64,000 nt of DNA from Spinellus fusiger. Lineage: Eukaryota > Mucoromycota > Mucoromycetes > Mucorales > Phycomycetaceae. Position 1 is the first letter of the stretch; every line of letters begins with the position of its first letter. The position numbers and the translations under genes were made by a program. The stretch covers positions 145,573-209,572 of the forward strand of contig JALLLS010000063.1 of assembly GCA_025094145.1 (NCBI GenBank), written 5' to 3'. Below are positions 1-11,840 of the stretch, in pieces. Under the pieces are notes generated by a model, which ran no database searches, had not been told where the DNA came from, and worked only from the letters and a program-made list of their open reading frames with translations.

Positions 1-45
1 TCGCTTAAAGGCCGGAAAATCTTTAGGTGTGTATACTATGCTTCT
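1..45 (+). repeat. Short fragment like the 5' part of the Tc1 relic at 3.9 kb
   Basis: The first ~45 bases match 3905-3949 with few mismatches; both carry cgcttaaaggcc followed by ggtgtgtata. The 3.9 kb copy sits directly upstream of a Tc1-like pseudogene, so this is probably a scrap of the same repeat, cut by the window edge. It abuts the 3' end of the thioesterase gene. Confidence 0.55.
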
Positions 46-57
46 TTCTATTACACT

Positions 58-1368
58 CTATATTTTGGAATCGCTCTTTGGCCCTTTGTTACCCTTCTGC
101 AATACTAACGATTGTTGCCTAAAGAAAGGTGTAAGCACAAAGACAAAACAGGCTTGTTTGATAGTCATCTTACCTTGTCACAGCTACCAAATCTCCTTCT
201 CTATCCCAAATATTACCAGTAGTAACACCTCTACCATTGACAGTAGTATGGGTCACAAAACTACTAATGACCTCTTTGCCCTTGGGTATACGCTTAAAGA
301 ATACCTCCAGCTGCATTGTTAAGAAGAACATGGGCTGCTCTGTCTCATTTGCACCCAAAAAAAATATGGGAGGTATAAACACATCACACCAATAAGGTAT
401 GCTTTTGAGATCCAATGGACGATCATCAACGAATCTCAGTAGCTGATGAAGCTCGGGTTGGCCTGGAATAAGACCAGAGATGGGTTCACGAACCATTGAA
501 TGAAGACGGGTGGTGGTCGTACCGTCTGGATGAGTGATTTGTTGACGAGGAAAATAGCTAGTATCAATGCATGCATGGATTAAACTATCCATACTGACAT
601 AAGGATGGGGCTGCATGCTGTTCAAGTCAGGCATCTGGGGCTCTTTGTACAAGGATGTACGGCCTGATTCCTCCCTTAGATTTCCCATTGTAATCATACA
701 CTGAGTCTTGATGCCGTATTTTGAAGGCTCAAATTCATGTGGAGTTGTGGGTGGCACTGTGACAGTCTTGTGAAAAAATTGTTAGTTTCTTATGCTGAAT
801 AAGAGCTATACTTTCTGAATAACTCACTTCTGTTTGCCAAGTAGTTGCACGTGAAAAACAATATCCTTTGTTGGAGACTTTGATATCTTCTATTTCTACA
901 ATAATATGTCCAAACAATGATTTATCGAAAAAGAAACAGCTGAGTGCTATAGGGTCTTTCTGGTATCTTGTTGAATAATGCTGTAGCATGCTATCCATAG
1001 CAATAGCTGTAATATAACCTATCATTACCATTATTATAATCTAATCAACAAAAGAGGCTTGTCTCGTAGAAGGCTTACCACCCTGAATAATTACAGTAAC
1101 ATATATTAGTAAGATATCATCACTGTGAAAATATAAATTATACATTTAAATATATGAATACTCACATGAGGAGATAGAGAAGTAGACCACTCCTATAGAT
1201 ATAATATTATCAACCCATGTCAATCAATAAAAGATGAAAGAGAATAATTGCCTTGTTTACGTGTCCTCCATAAATCACAGTATTTTTAGATGTTCTTCCA
1301 ATGTAGTTAGTCTTAACTGCCTTATCAAAGGTGTAGTCAAGTTTAGTTTCGTGTTCTTTTGAAGACAT
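58..1368 (-). CDS. Acyl-CoA thioesterase-like protein (TesB/thioesterase superfamily), 6 exons
   Basis: Model: 1261-1368, 1166-1192, 1079-1082, 828-1018, 174-766, 58-118 (984 nt, 327 aa). Hotdog-fold acyl-CoA thioesterases hydrolyse acyl-CoA to acid and CoA. The N-terminal half has PHGGY at residues 44-48, like the P-(N/H)-G-G-Y of the thioesterase-like family. The C-terminal half has GNIWDREGDLVAVTRQQ, matching the end of TesB-like proteins (G-x-I-x-D-x-x-G-x-L-V-A, then Q). The splice into the last exon creates the RQQSL continuation. All introns are GT-AG (55-83 bp). The third exon is only four nucleotides and is needed both for phase and for the PHGGY motif. The start at 1368 is the first ATG of the open exon. 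Substrate is not predictable; a peroxisomal or cytosolic role is inference. The 3' end overlaps a transposon-like scrap at the window edge. Confidence 0.82.
1079..1082 (-). other. 4-nt microexon of the thioesterase gene
   Basis: Read on the minus strand, GGTG lies between an acceptor ending TTCAG and a donor GTAAGC. Skipping it, or reading through either intron, shifts the frame or meets a stop. Including it gives CAT-GGT-GGT-TAT, i.e. HGGY, the family motif. Flanking introns are 1083-1165 and 1019-1078. Confidence 0.75.
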
Positions 1369-2556
1369 AACAAATATGCTTTTCTAAAGAAAGTGTAAAG
1401 AATAATAAAAGGTCAACGGATTTATATTAAAAGGTACATAGGTGATACGAGATTTTTTAGATACACCCCTATAAAGAAAAATTGAGTTTCATTTTAGTAA
1501 CATTTACTCTATTTTAAGTAATAAAATACCATTTTTTTTGTAGAATACCTCGTTATCAAATTGTGTAACTTTTTTTTTTTTTGGATATGAGCCTATAATA
1601 AATAAACAAACACAATATAAGAATAACATATTTGTTATAATTGGGATTAGAATGTCGTAAAGACTTTTCCCATAATTGGAAGAATCACTCTTTTGGGAAT
1701 TAGGATTGATTTATTACCAAACTAAGGAGACTCTATCGAATATCAAAGGATGTCGATAGTTCATAGCATTTCGATAGTTAACCCCTGAATCTATACCATT
1801 AGAAAAGTATAAAAGACGTAACAATTCCATTCAATAAACAACAGAGTTTAACTACACGTTCTAATGTTCCGTATACCTTTGGCCTAAAAACCCAAAGACG
1901 ACAAGAACTCAATAACTACTAAACCGGGGAAATATTATTGAATATCAAGAGATGATAATGTTATGACACTTGATAGCATACACTTGAGCCTGATGTCTTT
2001 ATCTTATTTATTTTTTAAAAAAAAAACTCCTTAGCAGTTAGCCATTCGTAAAAAACAGTTAAGTCTTTTTATCGGATGCATTCTTTCATTGGACACTATA
2101 ATGCTGCTTCGAAATCTGGATCCCAGAAATAGATATCAACACTGTAAAACACACGATTTTGATAAGCATTGGCTTTAGTTATGGGCCCAAAAAGATAGCA
2201 GTCATGGCCCGCAGTGGGCCAAGTGGTTATTAGTAATAATAATAATAATTGAAAAGTATAAATGTCAACTGATACGCATTAAAGTTCAGCTATATGCCCT
2301 ACTGTTCCGTATACCTTTAGCCTAAACCTTAGACAACATCATGAATAATATTAATTATTATAATAGTGACCATTGAGAACAATCCAGGCCTTTAAAACAC
2401 ATTTCTTTTTATTTTATTTATTTATTTTTTATATTTTATCTTGACATTGCTATAGCTATAAGTTTCTTAAAGACATACTACTTTCAATAAATAAAGAAAA
2501 GAGTGATAATACTACAAAACAACGGTCTATACCAAAGTCATTTAATAAACATTATC
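1369..2556. other. Gene-free AT-rich stretch with degenerate repeats
   Basis: No coding region seen. Two diverged copies of one sequence lie here: gttccgtatacctt at 1866 and 2304, each followed by t(t/a/g)gcctaaa and preceded by similar AT-rich sequence. The phrase (t)gaatatcaa(a)gagatg also recurs near 1740 and 1938. They look like remains of an old dispersed element. Confidence 0.45.
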
Positions 2557-2630
2557 AGTTTTTGGTATCAATAATAGCCCGGTATCCTTGCCTCATGCTG
2601 ACAATGAGAATGTTTATTGCTATAAAAGAA
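2557..2630 (-). mobile_element. Terminal scrap of a Tc1-like family C element
   Basis: About 70 bases, including cagtttttggtatcaa and catgctgacaatgagaa, match the 3' end of the Tc1-like relic at 51.1 kb (51113-51172). This corresponds to the last codons of the transposase. No other part of the element is recognisable here. Confidence 0.55.
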
Positions 2631-3184
2631 AGAACTACCCTACCCAGCACCCAATGAACTCTAAGTTATTGTTTGGTACACACCAGGAGATTTTTTGGAT
2701 ATATAAGTAAATATTCTGAGAATAAAATTGCAATATTCTTATGATTGGCTAATGTGTTTTAAAATGCTTTTTCGCTGTCTAAATGAACTATTTTAAACTC
2801 TACTTGCCTGTTTAAGCAATGGCTACTGACTTTGTAATTAAAAAGTATAGAATTGGCTGTAAAGACAAGAAATAGAACAAGAATCACCCCAAAATTACAA
2901 CTCAGTCACTGATATTCTTCTCTTAGCATAATTTGTTATCCATAAGCCCACAGTATTTGCAGTATAACACTGCTTAAGAAAATATTTATTATAGGACACA
3001 CGGAATTAACTCTAGTGGTCATTGTCCATAAAATAGAACCAAACTTACTTATATTAAGAACAGTGTATTCATTTATTGACTAAATATCTATAATCACCTC
3101 AGTTATCTTATTGTAACTGGTATTAACAGTGGTGCTTAATGATAACAAGGTATTGTTTCTAATACTGGACTTTAGGCCCAAGAC

Positions 3185-3260
3185 AAATAGAGTGTGAATT
3201 GTTTGACTTGTAAATTTGACTTGTGAGTTTGACTTGTGAATTTTGACTTGTGAATTTTAT
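3185..3260. repeat. Tandem repeat, about 13-bp unit
   Basis: Four to five imperfect copies of the unit tttgacttgtgaa in a row. Nothing else is recognised between 2630 and the Tc1 relic starting near 3.9 kb; the ORFs there look non-coding. Confidence 0.7.
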
Positions 3261-3899
3261 GTGGAGGCTAGTGAATGCATCACTAAAATAATAGATGAAA
3301 TATTATTTGTTTTGATATTCCCCTCCTTTTGATATTTCACATACTGCACATACAACTTAACACCCAAGTACTTGTCAAGATGAGCATAACTGAGCAAGGT
3401 ATTGTGCCATTATTAACAAAGAGAAACAATAGGTGATAGACACTACTAAAGGCTATTCTAGTGATAAAAAGGTAAGCAGTGTCTTCATCTGGGCTTGAGC
3501 TCAATGTATTCCACAAGGCACTCATTGTATTGTTATTAGGCAAGTAAAGACTCCTTTCAAGTCATTCTTAGGTGGTCTTCTATACTATCTAGGGTCTCTA
3601 GGGTATACTCCTGAGCATAGTTATCTATCTCCCAAGAATAAATTACAAGGCTTTTAGGTTGTGGATTCTATTGCTATGAAGGAATACGCCTAGAGCAACA
3701 GTAGCTATAGTAATAGTATGTTATTAGCTACAGTATTACAATAAACAATTTCATTCATAAACAATATATTCTATTGATAATATAATTTAATATTGAGGTA
3801 TCCACAAAAGAAAATAATAATTTAGATACTTGCAAACCTTTGATTTTAAACACAGATCCATAAAAGGGCAAAATATTTTTAGACGTAAAAGGAAGGAGA

Positions 3900-5160
3900 T
3901 ACCACCGCTTAAAGGCCAGAAAAATCTCCTGGTGTGTATAATATCCATTATTTATAACACCACTGAACAAACCACCAAGCCTTTTGGAAACAGAAAGAAA
4001 AATATCGACGACTTTAATCTTAGACTCATTGTTCACGAGGCCACCCAACATGGCACCAGACAAATGAATATTGAAGCCATGTTTGGCATCAGTAATTCTG
4101 CTGTCAGCCTTATCGTGAAGAGATATAGGGAAACTGGCTGCTTCAAAGCAGGGAAGAGCTCTGGGCACAAGCCTATTCTGATGGAGAAGGACAAGAGAGA
4201 GTTTGTATACAAGATGGAAAGGAGTTCATTTCAGACAATAGATCAACTTTGCAAATAGATGACCACCAAAGTGTGCATGAGCAATTTTAGAGAAATGATA
4301 AAGAGGATTGGCCTTTCTTCTTTCAGGGTTGTTAAGAAACCTTCTCTCAGCATTAAACACAAGAAGTTGAGGCTTACTTAGACTAGGACTTACCTTCGTT
4401 GGACAGATGAAGACTGGATGACAGCCATCTAGTTCGATGAGTCCAAGTACCAGCTAATGAGCAACAACTACTGCAACAGGGTGGTGTACAGAAAGAAGTA
4501 GGGGCTGATCCCAAAGAATGTAAAGCCAACGACAAAGTTTGGTGGTGGTGGGGTAATGGTGTGGGGTTCTCTTTTCTGGTGGTGTCGGCAGACTTGCTGT
4601 GGTGGAGGGATCCATCAACAGTGCCAAATACACTAGCATTTTAGAAACGGCCTATTGCCCTGAACTGACTCGTCTTTCGGCACTGAATCTAGTGGTAGGC
4701 TATGTTCTTCAAGAGGACAATGCTATATGGCATATTAGTAAGGAGACTAGAAAATGGAAGGATGAGAGAGGCATAGTCATGATGGAGGGGTGGTCCTCTT
4801 AAAGCCCTGACCTGAACACAATTGAGCATCTTTGGGAAGAGTTGGACAGAGCATTTCGGAAGAGGATGACCCCAGCAAGCACTCTCCAGGATTTGAGGGC
4901 TCTCCTGGTCCAGGAATGGGATAAAATCCCCAAGGAGACTACCAACAACCTCATTAACAGCATGAGGCGGAGATGCAATGCTGTAATAGAAGCTAAGGGT
5001 AGAAACACAAAATATTAAGGGTTTCCACCCAATAAATTTGTATATATTATTTTGTTGATCTTCTATACACTTCATTCAGTTTTCGAGTCTCTGCTATCTG
5101 TTTAATGTGTCTTTTATTACAAGTAATAAGTATTTTCCCATACAAGAATCATATCGAAAG
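3900..5160 (+). pseudogene. Tc1/mariner transposase pseudogene, family A
   Basis: The + strand encodes a decayed Tc1-like transposase. An N-terminal helix-turn-helix part is open to 4258 (…VSLIVKRYRETGCFK). The catalytic part then has many stops and frameshifts: a TAG at 4256-4258, and later DEDW, FDESKYQL, LQEDNA, PDLNTIEHLW and a C-terminus EAKGRNTKY ending near 5018. It aligns base for base with the better-preserved copy at 49351-50711, including about 140 bp after the stop. The first catalytic aspartate region and the D/E motifs are partly readable, but the protein cannot be made. Terminal inverted repeats are no longer clear at this copy. Confidence 0.85.
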
Positions 5161-7176
5161 ATAAAAAGAGTTATATATTTTCTACCGGATACTGTATTAG
5201 ACGAGTACCAATATATATTAATAAAAACAATCTTTTTCAAGACTTCAATAAAACCCAGGACTAAAAATAGTATAGCATAGCATTACAGAACAAAATAGTT
5301 ATGCATGATGGAATCATACTTATCCATTCAAGTCAGCAATCTTTTCAAACTCATGTTGAGAGAATGGGAAGCAAAGTTTCTTTTTTTTTAAAAAAAATAA
5401 AATAAAATAAAATAAAAATAAAAAGTGACTCGGATGAGTGCGTCAATAGTTTTTGTTTTAGATTTCTTTAGGAATTTTTATTTACAAAACTTGATACAAA
5501 CAATCCATATACGCAGTTGAGCCTAGTTATAACTCATAAGACAAAAGACAAAAGAGAGTCTTTTAACAGATCTGTAGTATTTTTTGATGCTCTCTTACTG
5601 ATCTAATATAATTTGACGTCGATATCACATCACATCACACTGTTTTATCGATGAAACAGTAAAGTATGAACAGTGTGATTTTAGACAGTTGTGAATGGAA
5701 TGAAACATGTTACATCGAAGTTCAGAATAAAGCTATTTGTAGTAAATTTAATCTTTTGTTTCTTGTTCATAACACAGTCTAAATAATATGGCTCAACTGT
5801 ACATACAATAGAACCATCTAGTGCTTATTATTTTGTAACTGGGATTCCAATAACATCATTTTACATCTTAGAACAACTGTGGTAACTTTAGCAATAGGGT
5901 CTATGTGTCAGACTATGTTTGTTTTCACAAAGAGAGAGAAAAGGCATAGTGTTATTTATGGAAGTTGTTTCTTTATCTAAACCTATCTACTACAAAATGC
6001 TAAAGGAAGCATAATAAGGATTCTAAAGGCATAATCTAGATTATTATTCATACTACAAAAGAATAATAAAAAGAAAAGCAAAGGTATCTTTTTGCTTTCA
6101 TAAGTTCCTACACCAGCTCATCGGTAAACCACTAAGGAACCTATTCTCTCTCTCTCTTTCATTTTTTTTTAAAATTAAAATATAAATATTCAATGATTAT
6201 ATCTTATAGAAAGAGAATCAATAGAATATGAGTGAAATTGACAGGGCGTTTCATTTTCTAATTTTCATTTATAGAATATAATGTAAATCATCATTCATTG
6301 AATTTTACTTTTTCCTAATTTCTTCTTTTGACACCCTCCCCCTTTTTCTTCTTCTTTCCTTTTCCTTTTTATTATTATTACTATTATTATTATTGTTGTT
6401 GTTGTTGTTATTATCCTTCATATCCTATCTACTGACCGAACAAATGATAGACAGAGAATATGTGTTTATTTCTATTGTTACAAATGACAATAAAGGACAG
6501 TCAATGACAATGAGTTGCAATGCTTTATGAAGCTGACAGTGCAGTAGAAATGAATACCAGAAAGTTACACATAGAATTGGAATCATTGCCATCCTACCAG
6601 AAGAAAAAAAAGACTTATTGTTGTGTACTAATTTCAGTTTTCAAAGCAAATAAGAAATAGTATCTTCAGGCTTATTTCTCATTAGAGAGGATAATAAGTA
6701 GCACACGCATTCTATTAAGAGAATAGCGATAAGCACCTTAGTATTTTTGTTACATATCATTTCAGACTGTAGTGACTAATAGTACACTCTCATGACAGTG
6801 TAACTAGGTACCTTTTATTGCGTTTAAGACTAGTTGGATTATGAGTGAGTGTGCTACATTACTATATCATTGGCGATCAAAAAGGGCAAGAGTTTATCTC
6901 CACTGACAAGAGTATCTATTACGTAATGACAGTACAAACTATAGAGCCACAGACTAAAGTACAGCAATTATAGTGGAGGAATCAATAGTAGAAAGAAATG
7001 GTCAGTAAAGTACATAGCATACAGAGTGATGTTTATTAGGATTGACTTGATGAATAAGTAGCTGGCATAGTTTTTTCTTTTTTCTTTTTCCCTTTTGTTT
7101 TTTCTTTGTACACGCAGTCTAAATTTCACGGGCTCTTTCTTTTTTTCTTTTTCTTTTTCTTTTCTTTTTTACTATA
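5161..7176. other. Intergenic, AT-rich, no gene seen
   Basis: About 2 kb without a credible coding region. It holds simple-sequence tracts: AAAAT-type at 5385-5425, a TC/T tract near 6145-6170, and ATT/GTT triplets at 6365-6412. A T-rich tract at 7070-7170 lies just downstream of the GATA gene and may include its 3' UTR. Confidence 0.5.
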
Positions 7177-8933
7177 TTAGGAGAAATAGACTGTTGCAAT
7201 GCCTTGGTTCATACATTGTTGATACACATAGCTCTGTGATAAAAGAGTAGCTGAGTTAACAAGCCTATCTGAAGTGTATTGGCTGGGTAGGTGGGGCAAT
7301 GTTGCGGGCGGTGTAGGTGGAGAGGGAGGAACAAATACTCCAGGATCACAGCGCTGTCGTTTCTTGATGATATTGGTTTTCATTGACAGTGGACGTTTTT
7401 CATTATGTAATTTGAGGCTGGAGAGAAGAAAACAAACACAACCATAGATGGGTCCAGTAAGTTATTATTATCTTAGCTCTACATAAGCAACAGCAGCAAC
7501 AGAAAACAAGAATAGTAACTCACTAAAGACCACATGCATTGCAAAGAGGCCTGCCTTCTACATCACGCCGCCAGAGGGGAGTAGTGCTGGTGCGGCAATT
7601 TGTACATTGGGTTTGAACCAGGCGTTCGTTCATAGTCACAGAACTTAGTCTACTGGTGACAGGTTTAAGGTGTCTTGGCCTTGGTGTCTTGTGTAGCTTT
7701 AAACTTATGACAGATACAGAATAAGCTCTAATGAAGGTACGTCTGAGTAACAAGCACTTACTAGAGCCCACATGCATTACAGAGTAAATCATCTTCGGAA
7801 GACCGTCTCCATAGAGGAGTTGAGGTAGTAGCACAGTTGCTGCAGATGGGTATTTTGCCTTCAGAAGGTGTGCTGTTAATAAAAGGTCTTTGCATCATTG
7901 CACTGTGGAGTGGAGTGCTAAAGGACTCGGTAAGCAGAGACATATCAAGAGAAAGGGAGGTTTCTGAAGGAATCGAGGGAGCCACTGTGGAAAGTGCGTC
8001 CATGTCAGAATAAGACATAAAAAAGGGTTTTGCAGAATAATTAAAGTGCTGAGTTGTTGAGGAGGGTTCAAGGCAAAAGGCCGGTTGTGTGGCAGGCAAA
8101 TGTTGGCTCATCCCAATAATGTCCTGTTGATTGAAAAGTTGTGAGATGTTGGTTGGGATCACTGGGTGTTGCTCTAAAGCATCTTTCTGCATGAAATCAA
8201 ATAGTGCAGGTGTGTCATCAAAGGCATCCAGAAGATCCTGGAGTTGTACGAGTGTTTCATCTGAAAGATCGAACTTCTGTGGAGGGTTAGATTGGCTCAA
8301 GGTAGTGTCATTCTCTTGTGTTTGCAGAGGAAGATCATTAAGGAACTCGGATGCATTTGGCAGTGGTCTTGACCGAGTGGGTGCGGAGGTGGATGATTCC
8401 ATGGTCTTTTTGCTCTGCTTTAGAGGGTTCACAAATGCAGTGGGCAATTGTTCAAGTATTTTTGCCTGTTGTTGTTGTTGTTGCAGGCACAATGTGCGTC
8501 TGTATTCAAGCTGTTTCTGTTGATAATTAATTTCATGTTCCTCTTTATCTTCATCTTTCTCCATTGTCTGTATCTCTGTAGCCTCTGTAGAGTCCATATC
8601 ACTACTGATGGAAGAGTCAGGCTGAAGGATGGAACTGTCTCTGGTAGTGTCGGCTACTCTATCTATTTTCATGGCTGATATTGACTGATATTTCTGTAGC
8701 AAGCTCTCTTCCAGTACATTTTGAGCGATTGAATAAGGTTCATCTTTTCTCGTATTTAATGACCCATGAGCAAACCATAGACGCCAAGACAGATTCTCTA
8801 GACGAATGCCATTCTCTAGTGAATTCTTAACTTTAGTACAGACACGCCAAGCAGCAGACACATCATCTTCTGAATTCAGATAAGGGAACTTGGAGCAAGG
8901 GTTGCTCTTGATCTTTAATACAATAGGTGCCAT
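7177..8933 (-). CDS. GATA transcription factor with two zinc fingers and an AreA-like N-terminus
   Basis: Model: 7762-8933, 7524-7703, 7177-7417 (1593 nt, 530 aa). Residues ~29-53 contain AWRVCTKV and [10 protein letters not shown], the conserved N-terminal block (DUF1752 type) of fungal AreA/Nit2/Gln3 nitrogen regulators. There are two C-x2-C-x17-C-x2-C GATA fingers at ~364-390 and ~424-450. Each has TPLWRR and LCNACGL, and each is interrupted by an intron right after CNACGL with Y-L-K-L-H restored by splicing. A basic tail KRQR follows finger 2. A Q6 run and an acidic region lie in the middle. Two-finger fungal GATA factors are usually SreA/Urbs1-type iron regulators with a Cys-rich linker. 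Here the linker has no cysteines and the N-terminus is AreA-like, so nitrogen control is the better guess. It acts in the nucleus at GATA sites. Confidence 0.88.
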
Positions 8934-9109
8934 TAGAAGAGGTGAAATGTAGTTGAGTTTAATTGAAAGGATAAGAATAATAGTAAAAGCAGGATATATA
9001 GATATATAGATATATATATAAATATAAACAGTTGTTCTTGCTTCTTTATGTCTATTCTAAGCAAGCTAGAATAAGTCAATATTTCCTGTTCAAATTCCAA
9101 ACTACTACA

Positions 9110-9160
9110 GAAAATAAAATAAAATAAAATAAAATAAAATAAAATAAAATAAAATAAACA
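9110..9160. repeat. (AAAAT)n microsatellite upstream of the GATA gene
   Basis: About ten copies of the 5-bp unit aaaat within the 335-bp region between the GATA start codon and the MITE. No other site is recognised there. Confidence 0.85.
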
Positions 9161-9268
9161 AAAAGAACCTCTTGTATGCCTTTTTGTCTTTAAATGTTTT
9201 TTGTCTTTACCTTTCTCGGAATAAAGTGCTGACTTGAGGAAAAGAAAGTAAGTTTTTCCCTGATTTAC

Positions 9269-9557
9269 AGTGTTTTAACCTAAAATGAGACGATTTAGAA
9301 AATAAATAAGACACTTTAATAAAGGTGCTGGACATAAACATGCTATTATTACTACTAGTGTTGATACTATGGATGAATTACAGTGTGAGATACTGCATCT
9401 GTTATAAAACACACTGGGACAGAATGAACGATAACTCCATAGTGTATTCTTAGCCATGGACACTCCACTAGCAGCTCAATTACAATGCTCTCTACATTAA
9501 TAAATGAATTAAATTGTCTTGTTTATTGTAATTGTCTCATTTGGGGCTAAACCACTG
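9269..9557. mobile_element. MITE copy 1 (TA target, CAGTG(G/T)TTTA ends)
   Basis: A 289-bp non-coding element flanked by TA on both sides. Its ends are inverted: CAGTGTTTTAACC on the left, and CAGTGGTTTAGCCCC read inward from the right. It is highly similar along its whole length to the copy at 34808-35076, apart from a ~20-bp indel near the left end. TA duplication and CAGT termini are those of the Tc1/mariner superfamily. It lies ~0.34 kb upstream of the GATA gene. Confidence 0.85.
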
Positions 9558-10079
9558 TATAAAAAGAAAAGATGGACCATGACTGAGGATAGAATGCACA
9601 AGATAGACAGCGATGGATCATTTCAATAATCCAGCACCACTCCACTCGATAGTTTATAGTTTGTATGCAATATGGTGTGTATAATATGGTGTGTATATCC
9701 TATAGACATCTGGCTCTGTTTTATGAGCTAATAGAAGAACCTGTTAGATAAGAGCAAAGGCCTCCTAAACACGCACATGTCTTTCTATTTTTCTATTTTA
9801 AGTTTCTATGGAGAGTAAGCAAGTGATAAGTAGCAAGTGATAGTTAACAGGTGATAATTAATAAAAAGAGCACCTATCACTACCAAGAATAGTTCCAGTA
9901 TTAGTATATCCGTCATAAGTACACCCTAAATCACATTCTATCTTTTTGCCAACTATAAATAAATAAATAAATAATAAATAAATAATAAATACACGCCCTT
10001 CAACATTAGGCCCTTCTCCGGGTAATATATATATATATACACACACACACACAAGAGTGATAGACAGTTAAACACGGGT
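9558..10079. other. Intergenic, simple repeats, no gene
   Basis: Contains a (TAAA)n tract near 9955-9990 and a (TA)n(CA)n tract at 10027-10052, just after the GID9 stop codon. ORFs here are only low-complexity readings. Confidence 0.5.
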
Positions 10080-11840
10080 TTAAGAAACAAATACTTTTTT
10101 AAGATCTTTCATTTGATACACAAGGCCAGTTCTTGGACAGGTGATGGAGCCGTGATTCTTCTGGCCCATGTCTTGTAGTGCCTACCCATAGGTGAGTGAG
10201 TGAGTGAGTGAGTGAGTCGATGTCTTTCTTTTGGTATAGGCAAACGATAAAATACCTCTAGACTATAGACACGTCCATTGGGCAATAACATGGGTGGATT
10301 GTCTTCATTCATGATTTTGCCGCTCATTCGACACACAATGGTGGAGTTGAGATGGTGACTCAAAGGGAGTTTTTCTGCAAGCTGGCCGAGTGTTTCTGTG
10401 TCGCACACAGGGCAATTTACATTTCTGTTTTCGTGTTGGTAGCATTGGGGAGATTTCAGAGCCGACAGCCCGACTTGGAGAGTGATAAAGAGAAGAGGAT
10501 GGGTTGTCAGAGAGTACAATGCAAAGTTCTCTCTTTTGAATTGAATCACAAGCTGATCCCAGCGGCTGATGTCATACATATCCTATACATTAGAGTGTGA
10601 GTGTAGGTGGTAGGGAGTGATGAGAGGCCAGATGATGGTGGGTGGATGTCTACTGTACTTTGCTCCTCACTGGCAAAGCCCACTCTCCACTGCCAAATAC
10701 TACTGCCAAACTCAAGCTACCTTGTAGGGCTGGCACTGAGTAGTAGGTCGAAAAGGCAACAGCCCCATAGCCTGCATGACTCTCTTATTCTCTGTCGCCC
10801 TCCATGGCACAAGATACTTTCTGGCATATAATAATGCCTCCATGCCCTGTGATGCCCTTGCCAATTCAATGAACTCTTGCATTCTTAGGTTAAACTCAAG
10901 TGTGCTCTAAAAAGACACTACCAGCGATAAGTAGCCACCATGCACAGACTACAGGAGTCTTCTTTCTTTTTGCTCTTTTCTCTTCTCCACACACCACAGA
11001 ACAGACCTCATCTATAGGATCCCACATGTTACCTTTATCTTCTTCAGCCCAGACTTATTCTCCACACACCACAAAAGACACTCTTTACAACTGCGCTGCT
11101 TAAGTGACCTTTCTATCTTTTCAGAATGGGAAAATAGTTCAGTATCCACCATAGCCTAAGAAAGCACAAGTCAGTTACATCTCCCATCCTATATCTTCCA
11201 TTTTATATCTCCTATCTTATATCTCCTATCCTATATCTTCTATCCTATATATCCCATCTCATATCTCCCATATCTTGCTGCTTACCTCTATGCCATTGTC
11301 ACTGGCCATCCTCTTTGCTGTCTCTGTGAGCCCTGATCTTAGTAGATAATCAACAAGAACGCGGTTCAATCTTGTATTGGACCATGTCTGGAATTCGGGT
11401 GCCTTGGCAGAGTGGATACCAGAGAGCATAGTTAGGTTGTCAAGACGCAACTGAATGCGTCGAATGAACTCTTCTTCTTCTTTACGGATGGTTTGTAGCT
11501 AATAACACGGTTAAGGCGTCGAGTGGGGTTGTTCTTGCTACCTTGTCTGTTAATTCACTGACTTGGGCTATTAGGTCCTCCAATACCAGCTGTGCTAGTT
11601 CTGGTAGGAGTTTACCATCCGATGCATTCTCAATACAGCCATCAATTACACCTGTCAGTGCTTGGAGTTCTTTTTCAATGTAGCGATAGGCGTTTCGAAA
11701 GGATTTACGCAGTTGTTCGTAAGGTACCTATACAGAAGTTTGTCTGCTGCTTCTTCTTCTGCTTCTTTTTCTGATATTACCTTTAAAAAGGGCAGCTCAA
11801 GTTCAATAATCTGTTCAGGGTTGGTCTGATTCATAGTCAT
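10080..11840 (-). CDS. GID9: GID9/MAEA homologue, GID/CTLH E3 ligase subunit
   Basis: Model: 11781-11840, 11542-11727, 11286-11498, 11033-11155, 10721-10906, 10256-10582, 10080-10181 (1197 nt, 398 aa; human MAEA is 396). The protein is the RING-type subunit of the GID/CTLH ubiquitin ligase, which degrades gluconeogenic enzymes in yeast. Seen in order: N-terminal coiled region with LPFLKVPYEQLRKSFRNA; LisH (RVLVDYLLRSGLTETAKRMA, ~127-150); CTLH/CRA (FNLRMQEFIELAR, ALLYARKYL); and the degenerate RING near 313-380 (NCPVCDTETL, VCRMSGKIMNEDNPP, LPNGRVY, then CPRTG). The last splice joins RVYSLE to ALQDMG and restores the CPRT motif. Introns are 43-138 bp. The start is the first ATG in the open exon; a second Met follows two codons later. 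It is divergent from the CHY gene. Confidence 0.95.

Noticed and set aside
3337..3543. 68-aa minus-strand ORF
   Set aside because: No motif; lies in repeat-derived AT-rich sequence.
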